NCBI GenBank assembly: GCA_019749805.1
Contig: JAIEPH010000077.1
Coordinates: forward strand, 1-38,327
Length of the DNA: 38,327 nucleotides
Source of the DNA: Mycobacteriaceae bacterium
GTDB taxonomy: Bacteria; Actinomycetota; Actinomycetes; Mycobacteriales; Mycobacteriaceae
Direction of reading: 5' to 3'
Positions 34,660-38,327 of the stretch are shown here, piece after piece. The position numbers and the translations under genes are program-made. The notes below the pieces were generated by a model that ran no database searches, had not been told where the DNA came from, and saw only the letters and a list, made by a program, of their open reading frames with translations. Positions within the stretch are counted from its first letter, which is position 1. Each line of letters starts with the position of its first letter.

Positions 34660-34689
34660 TTGGCGTGTCGTTACCGGTTACCCGATACT
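34660..34689 (+). promoter_or_regulatory. Promoter of the XRE regulator gene
   Basis: TTGGCG (34660-34665), an 18-bp spacer and GATACT (34684-34689). The spacer holds a 7-bp direct repeat, GTTACCG (34670) and GTTACCC (34677), possibly an operator. Confidence 0.5.
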
Positions 34690-34704
34690 CGAAGGGGGTC
34701 ACGC

Positions 34705-35154
34705 ATGCCGCAGGATGAGAAGATCGCCGCAGTGGTGTCCAACGCTGCACAGGACATCGGCACCTTCATTCGCACGCAGCGCGAGGCAGCCCAGGTATCG
34801 GTACGGCAGTTGGCTGAGAAGGCCGGCGTCAGTAATCCCTACCTCAGTCAGATCGAGCGGGGATTGCGGAAACCCTCCGCCGATGTGCTCAACCAGATCG
34901 CCAAGGCGCTGCGGGTGTCCGCGGAAGTTCTCTACATAAGGGCGGGAATCCTGGAGCCCAGCGAGAACAACGAAGTCCGCGACGTCATCATCACCGACTC
35001 GGCGATCACTGAGCGGCAGAAGCAGGTGCTGCTCGAGATCTACACGTCCTTCGTCCAGCAGAACGAGGCCCAGCACGACGAGGGCCAGCAGAACGAAGGC
35101 CTGCAGATCGAAGCCGCGCGCGTCCAGACCGACGAGGAGCAGACGACTGAATAG
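34705..35154 (+). CDS. XRE-family regulator (Rv0474-like)
   Basis: A 149-residue regulator with an N-terminal helix-turn-helix (about residues 31-55, VSVRQLAEKAGVSNPYLSQIERG) and a dimerising region up to about 115. The C-terminal tail of 35 residues is rich in Gln and Glu (QQNEAQHDEGQQNEG) and likely disordered. ATG at 34705 follows GAAGGGGG by 6 nt. It lies directly upstream of hbhA, with an 84-bp gap, and is a candidate regulator of it. From memory, the M. tuberculosis orthologue has been described as copper-responsive; nothing in this sequence shows a metal site. Confidence 0.92.
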   Translation: MPQDEKIAAVVSNAAQDIGTFIRTQREAAQVSVRQLAEKAGVSNPYLSQIERGLRKPSADVLNQIAKALRVSAEVLYIRAGILEPSENNEVRDVIITDSAITERQKQVLLEIYTSFVQQNEAQHDEGQQNEGLQIEAARVQTDEEQTTE

Positions 35155-35238
35155 AGATTCACACCGCATTTAGTCCAACCGAACCGTCCGTTTGACGTTC
35201 TGAACACCAATCTCCAGAAAGTGAAAGGAAACACCGAC

Positions 35239-35877
35239 ATGGCTAAGAACACCCCGGCCAAGAACAAGAACCAGCCCACCGCTGACGACCTGAAGGCCCC
35301 GCTGCTTGCCGCAGTCGGCGCTGCCGATCTGGCCCTCGAACGCGTCAACGAGATCGTCGCGACCCTGCGTGAGCGTGCCGAAGATGCCCGCACCGATGCC
35401 GGGAGCCGCGTCGAAGAGACCCGCGCCCGCGTGACCAAGCTGCAAGAAGAGCTGCCCTCGCAGTTCGGCGATCTGCGTGAGCGCCTGACCTCTGAGGAGC
35501 TGCGCAAGTTCGCCGAGACCTACGCCGAGGCCGCGCAGACCTCCTACAACAAGCTGGTCGAGCGTGGCGAGGCCGCCCTCGAGCGCCTGCGCAGCCAGCC
35601 GGCTCTCGAAGACGCCGCCGGTCGCGTCGAGCGCTACTCGGACCAGGCCGTCGAGTTGACCCAGGAAGCGTTGGGCAACGTCGCCACCCAGACCCGTGCG
35701 GTCGGCGAGCGCGCCGCCAAGCTGGTCGGTGTCGAGCTGCCGAAGAAGGCCCAGAAGGCCGCGGCGCCCGCGAAGAGCGCCGCCAAGAAGGTGCCGGCCA
35801 AGGCCCCCGCCAAGAAGGCCGCCGCCAAGAAGGCTCCGGCCAAGAAGGCCCCGGCCAAGAAGGTCACGCAGAAGTAG
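35239..35877 (+). CDS. hbhA: Heparin-binding haemagglutinin HbhA
   Basis: A 212-residue surface adhesin that binds sulphated glycoconjugates and is also linked to lipid inclusions. The N-terminal two thirds (about 20-150) is a charged coiled coil, and the C-terminal 50 residues are Lys/Ala/Pro repeats (AKKAPAKKA) that carry heparin binding and are methylated in pathogens. There is no signal peptide, as known for HbhA. ATG at 35239 is preferred over GTG 35221 because AAAGGAAA precedes it. The gene ends just before a strong hairpin. Confidence 0.97.
   Translation: MAKNTPAKNKNQPTADDLKAPLLAAVGAADLALERVNEIVATLRERAEDARTDAGSRVEETRARVTKLQEELPSQFGDLRERLTSEELRKFAETYAEAAQTSYNKLVERGEAALERLRSQPALEDAAGRVERYSDQAVELTQEALGNVATQTRAVGERAAKLVGVELPKKAQKAAAPAKSAAKKVPAKAPAKKAAAKKAPAKKAPAKKVTQK
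35782..35862 (+). repeat. hbhA: Lys-rich coding repeats in hbhA
   Basis: GCCAAGAAG recurs at 35782, 35809, 35824, 35839 and 35854, mostly with a 15-bp period. It encodes (A/P)AKK units of the heparin-binding tail; copy number varies between mycobacterial species. Confidence 0.85.
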
Positions 35878-35887
35878 CATTTCGGCA

Positions 35888-35913
35888 CTTGGTCGCCCTG
35901 CTGGGCGACCAAG
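35888..35913 (+). terminator. Hairpin terminator after hbhA, no T run
   Basis: CTTGGTCGCCC (35888-35898) pairs perfectly with GGGCGACCAAG (35903-35913) around a 4-nt loop, 11 bp after the hbhA stop. Confidence 0.75.
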
Positions 35914-35938
35914 AGTCGACCAGGGGACGTAGCCCGCA

Positions 35939-35944
35939 TACGCT
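35939..35944 (+). promoter_or_regulatory. -10 element, leaderless DUF2516 gene
   Basis: TACGCT, then 6 nt, then GTG at 35951. Confidence 0.6.
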
Positions 35945-35950
35945 TGGAGC

Positions 35951-36247
35951 GTGCAGCTCCAAAACTTGGCGGGTTACGTCCTCTTACTGTTGGCGGTCGT
36001 CGTACTGGCCTTCACCCTCTATGCCTTCGTGCACGCCGCCATGCAGCGGCCCGACGCGTATACCGCCGCGGGCAAGCTCACCAAGCCGGTCTGGCTTCTG
36101 ATCATCGGCGGTGCAGGCGCCTTCGCCCTGCTTACGAGCCTCGCCGGAGTCTCCGTTTTCGCGATTGCGATCGCTGCCGTCGCGACCGGTATCTACCTCG
36201 TCGATGTGCGGCCGAAGATCCTGGAAATTCAAGGGAAGTCCCGTTAA
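35951..36247 (+). CDS. DUF2516 membrane protein (Rv0476-like)
   Basis: A 98-residue actinobacterial membrane protein with three hydrophobic segments (about 6-30, 47-66, 68-86) and a polar loop AMQRPDAYTAAGKLTKP. The function is unknown. GTG at 35951 follows TACGCT by 6 nt, so the mRNA is probably leaderless and begins a four-gene stretch reaching deoC. Its end overlaps the assigned start of the following secreted-protein gene. Confidence 0.85.
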   Translation: MQLQNLAGYVLLLLAVVVLAFTLYAFVHAAMQRPDAYTAAGKLTKPVWLLIIGGAGAFALLTSLAGVSVFAIAIAAVATGIYLVDVRPKILEIQGKSR

Positions 36248-36677
36248 CCGGCGTTTCGTCGCGGCCGCGGTCGCGACGGTCGTCGTACCCCTCACCTTCG
36301 CGCCCGCCGCTCTGACCAATGCGGCGCCCGCGCCGCCGGCCAATCCGGCGCCCGCGCCGCCCTACGTCGACCACGTCGAATGGGCGAAGTTCGGCGACCT
36401 GTCGAGTCTGCGCGTGTATCCGACCGCTGCGGGGCGGCAGGCGTCGCTGGTCGCGACCGTCGACACCGAAGCCGCCGCATGGCAAGAGGTGCTGGTCCTG
36501 TCGCCCGACGCCGCGATGCCCGGAATGTACGAACAGTTCGTTTGCCACTGGGAGTTGGCCGAACTCGGCCGCCCCGGAAAGACCAGTTGGAATCTCGAGC
36601 CGTGGCGGCCCGAGGTCGATGACGGCACGCTGATCGCGACGGGCTGTAATCCGGGCGGGACCGAGGAACCGTTTTAG
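36204..36677 (+). CDS. Secreted protein (Rv0477-like), start uncertain
   Basis: A protein of up to 157 residues with a signal peptide: basic stretch NRR, a hydrophobic run FVAAAVATVVVPLTFAPAAL, cleavage probably after TNA. A Pro/Ala linker follows, then a 100-residue domain with two cysteines (CHWELAE, TGCNPGG). Function unknown. The start is a problem: the best ribosome site, AAGGGAAG (36231-36238), has no ATG, GTG or TTG in frame after it; the only in-frame standard codon nearby is ATG 36204, giving an 18-residue n-region and a 44-bp overlap. GTT at 36243 is the codon where a start would be expected. It overlaps deoC by 1 bp (TAGTG). Confidence 0.75.
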   Translation: MCGRRSWKFKGSPVNRRFVAAAVATVVVPLTFAPAALTNAAPAPPANPAPAPPYVDHVEWAKFGDLSSLRVYPTAAGRQASLVATVDTEAAAWQEVLVLSPDAAMPGMYEQFVCHWELAELGRPGKTSWNLEPWRPEVDDGTLIATGCNPGGTEEPF

Positions 36678-37384
36678 TGCGTCCCTATTGCCGCGAAGAC
36701 GTGGCTGCGCTGATCGATCACACTCTGCTCAAACCCGAAGCCACCGAACACGACGTTGCGCGACTCGTCGAGGAAGCGACCGAGCTCGGGGTGTACGCGA
36801 TCTGTGTGTCACCGTCCATGGTCGCCATCGCGGAGCGAGCCGGCGCGGGCGCCAAGCCCATCGCCGCGGTCGTCGGATTCCCGTCGGGCAAGCATCTTTC
36901 GGCAATCAAGGCCGAGGAGGCGCGCGTTGCGGTGTCCGCGGGGGCCGCTGAGATCGACATGGTGATCGACATCGGCGCCGCGGTGTCCGGCGACTTGACC
37001 GCCGTAGGGGCGGACGTCGCCGCGGTCCGGTCGGCGATCGGTGGCGACGTCGTGCTGAAGGTGATCGTGGAGTCGGCGGCGTTGCTCAGCATCGTCGGAG
37101 AGGATGCGCTGGTGTTGGCGTCCAGGACCGCCGCGGATGCCGGCGCCGACTTCGTGAAGACCTCCACCGGGTTCCATCCGGCGGGGGGCGCATCGGTGCA
37201 CGCGGTAAAGCTCATGCGCACGGCTGTCGGCCCTACTGTCCAGGTCAAGGCCAGTGGCGGCATCCGTACGACGGCCGATGCGGTGTCGATGCTCGACGCC
37301 GGCGCGACGCGGCTCGGACTGTCTGGGACTCGGTCGGTGCTGGACGGATTGAAGGGGGCGGACCGCGTTATTGACGCAAACTAG
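36677..37384 (+). CDS. deoC: Deoxyribose-phosphate aldolase
   Basis: A 235-residue class I aldolase that cleaves 2-deoxyribose 5-phosphate to acetaldehyde and glyceraldehyde 3-phosphate in deoxynucleoside breakdown. K161 in DFVKTSTGF is the Schiff-base lysine, K191 in VQVKASGGIRT the second catalytic lysine, and D94 in AEIDMVIDIG the proton-relay Asp. The GTG start overlaps the preceding TAG as TAGTG, so it is translated by coupling. No other nucleoside-salvage gene is adjacent; this orphan setting is as in M. tuberculosis (Rv0478). Confidence 0.96.
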   Translation: MRPYCREDVAALIDHTLLKPEATEHDVARLVEEATELGVYAICVSPSMVAIAERAGAGAKPIAAVVGFPSGKHLSAIKAEEARVAVSAGAAEIDMVIDIGAAVSGDLTAVGADVAAVRSAIGGDVVLKVIVESAALLSIVGEDALVLASRTAADAGADFVKTSTGFHPAGGASVHAVKLMRTAVGPTVQVKASGGIRTTADAVSMLDAGATRLGLSGTRSVLDGLKGADRVIDAN

Positions 37385-37444
37385 TAATATTTGCTGAGTT
37401 CGATTTACGAGTGTGCCAAAAGTGTGCGAAAATCTAGATCAAGC

Positions 37445-37463
37445 TCACCTATTCCGCAGGTGA
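37445..37463. promoter_or_regulatory. Inverted repeat in the lipoprotein gene promoter
   Basis: TCACCT-N7-AGGTGA, centred about 30 bp before the start codon and just upstream of the -10 TAGGAT. It is a possible operator. Confidence 0.4.
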
Positions 37464-37471
37464 TAATCCGA

Positions 37472-37477
37472 TAGGAT
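37472..37477 (+). promoter_or_regulatory. -10 element, lipoprotein gene
   Basis: TAGGAT, then 6 nt, then ATG at 37484; the same bases (AGGA) could serve as a weak ribosome site on a longer mRNA. Confidence 0.5.
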
Positions 37478-37483
37478 GGCAAG

Positions 37484-37756
37484 ATGACCACCGACAATCG
37501 TTTGCTTCGTCGAGTTTCAGCAGTTGCGGGAATGGGGGCCATCGTCGCGATGGGCTTCTTCACCGCATCGTGCGCCACGGAAGAGGAACAGGCGCCCGAG
37601 ACCACCACGACCACCACCACCACGACGACGACATCCGCCGCGCCGGTCGAGCCGACCGAGAAGGCTCCCCGCCTCGAGCCGGGCGGCCCGAACCCGTTCT
37701 CGCCGAGCGTTGTTGCGCCTCCGGCACCGGAGGCCACGCCTGGCCGCCATCGCTGA
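37484..37756 (+). CDS. Small Thr-rich lipoprotein
   Basis: A 90-residue predicted lipoprotein. The signal peptide (RRVSAVAGMGAIVAMGFF) ends in lipobox TASC at 27-30. An acidic patch is followed by 11 consecutive Thr residues, then a Pro-rich tail with PNPFSPSV. The Thr run may be O-mannosylated, as known for Thr/Pro-rich mycobacterial exported proteins; this is inference. It is downstream of deoC with a separate promoter and overlaps the presumed start of an S53 peptidase gene, so the two may be co-expressed. I do not recognise an orthologue by name. Confidence 0.75.
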   Translation: MTTDNRLLRRVSAVAGMGAIVAMGFFTASCATEEEQAPETTTTTTTTTTTSAAPVEPTEKAPRLEPGGPNPFSPSVVAPPAPEATPGRHR

Positions 37757-38327
37757 TAGGCGACGTCGGGTTCAGGCCAGGCTCTCGGTACTCGTCGCCG
37801 CAGCGGCGCTGACTGCCACCAGCTTCAGCGCCGCTTGCGCGCGGCAATCTCCCGACCCGATCACGGGTCCCTACGCGGCACTGCTGGCGAGTTCGGCCGA
37901 CCTCGGCCCGTCGCGTTCAGGTGACACCCAACTGACCGTCACGCTCGCAGACCCGACGCAGGCACAGGCATTGACCCGATGGGCCGGTGATCGAGGCCTG
38001 TGGGTACGTGCCCGCCCTGGTGACGGCTGGGCCATCGTCGAGGGTCCAGCGGTAGAGGTGGCGCGGGCATTCGACGTGCCCATCCATGACTACCGCGGCC
38101 GCAAGGGTCAGGTCTTCTACGCGTCCACTCATCAACCGTCGATACCGTCACCCCTGCGCGGCGTGGTGGCGGGGGTGGGCCGGATCAACAGCTACACCCC
38201 GCACCACATGAAAAGCCCCGGGTTCCTGCCCCTTGATGTGCGGTGGGGCGGGTTGACCCCCGACGGTCTGCTGCAGGCTTACAACGCCGACCCGCTGGTC
38301 GAGCAGGGCATCACCGGTAACGGCCAG
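37713..38327 (+). CDS. S53 (sedolisin/kumamolisin-like) peptidase, N-terminal part, cut off by window edge
   Basis: 205 residues are visible and run off the right end. A basic N-terminus and hydrophobic run (LSVLVAAAALTATSFSAAC) form a signal, with a possible weak lipobox SAAC. After it comes a pro-kumamolisin-type activation domain (LTVTLADPTQAQALTRWAGDRGL, then VEGPAVEVARAFDVPIHDYRG) ending near TPDGLLQAYNADPLVEQGITGNGQ, the usual boundary before the catalytic domain. The active-site residues lie outside the window. The start is uncertain: the frame has TTG at 37710 and 37713 but no ATG or GTG; coupling with the overlapping lipoprotein gene is likely. Confidence 0.75.
   Translation, partial: MRLRHRRPRLAAIADRRRRVQARLSVLVAAAALTATSFSAACARQSPDPITGPYAALLASSADLGPSRSGDTQLTVTLADPTQAQALTRWAGDRGLWVRARPGDGWAIVEGPAVEVARAFDVPIHDYRGRKGQVFYASTHQPSIPSPLRGVVAGVGRINSYTPHHMKSPGFLPLDVRWGGLTPDGLLQAYNADPLVEQGITGNGQ

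Noticed and set aside
35782..35862. Short regular repeats that could suggest a CRISPR-like array
   Set aside because: They are 9-bp coding repeats with 15-bp period inside hbhA encoding the Lys-rich tail; there are no spacers.

Overview
The window is high-GC actinobacterial DNA from a mycobacterium, most likely a fast grower (Mycolicibacterium type). The evidence is gene content and order: SDR-groEL2-DinB, then echA2, a prolyl oligopeptidase, aldehyde dehydrogenase-DUF779, two small membrane proteins, lpdC, ramB, an acyl-ACP thioesterase, icl1, fadB2, a TetR gene, a DUF445 gene, an XRE regulator, hbhA, two small exported or membrane proteins and deoC. From memory this is the order of Rv0439c-Rv0478 in M. 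tuberculosis H37Rv. Many genes start with GTG or TTG. Many lack a Shine-Dalgarno sequence and instead have TANNNT 6-7 nt before the start codon, which is the leaderless arrangement common in mycobacteria. Relative to H37Rv, the PPE10, sigK/rskA and mmpL4/mmpS4 genes and umaA/pcaA are absent. Other genes are present instead: DUF559, D-aminoacylase, PAP2, two PPK2 genes, efeO-efeB and an S53 peptidase.

Layout. 1-3.3 kb, minus strand: the 5' part of a DEAD/DEAH helicase, a cupin and an SDR. 3.3-5.8 kb: a TetR gene divergent from the SDR, then groEL2 behind two CIRCE operators and followed by a strong terminator. 5.9-15 kb: accessory metabolism (DUF559 nuclease-like protein, PPOX, D-aminoacylase divergent from a glyoxalase, DinB-PAP2, aldehyde dehydrogenase, PPK2, a membrane protein, DUF2889). 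14.9-18.1 kb: echA2, then efeO-efeB with two IdeR-like boxes. 18-24.7 kb: prolyl oligopeptidase divergent from aldehyde dehydrogenase-DUF779, then two small membrane proteins, lpdC and a third small membrane protein. 24.7-26.7 kb, minus strand: winged-helix regulator, TerC, CMD-like protein. 26.7-31.6 kb: the acetate/fatty-acid block ramB, thioesterase, icl1, fadB2. 31.6-35.9 kb: TetR-PPK2 operon, DUF445, XRE regulator, hbhA. 35.9-38.3 kb: DUF2516, a secreted protein, deoC, a Thr-rich lipoprotein and a cut-off S53 peptidase.

How the genes work together. RamB is expected to control icl1 (glyoxylate shunt). A CTTYGCA half-site occurs both as a palindrome at the ramB promoter and as a tandem repeat before icl1. 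FadB2 and EchA2 carry out beta-oxidation-type steps that feed acetyl-CoA into the Icl reaction. Lpd serves the 2-oxoacid dehydrogenase complexes. EfeO-EfeB handles periplasmic iron or haem.

No tRNA, rRNA, insertion sequence, phage gene or CRISPR array was seen. No gene-free stretch exceeds 300 bases. I did not find an obvious new multi-gene defence or biosynthetic system. The most interesting signals are regulatory: overlapping divergent leaderless promoters, paired TetR operators, an AT-rich operator at terC, and clustered palindromes before icl1.
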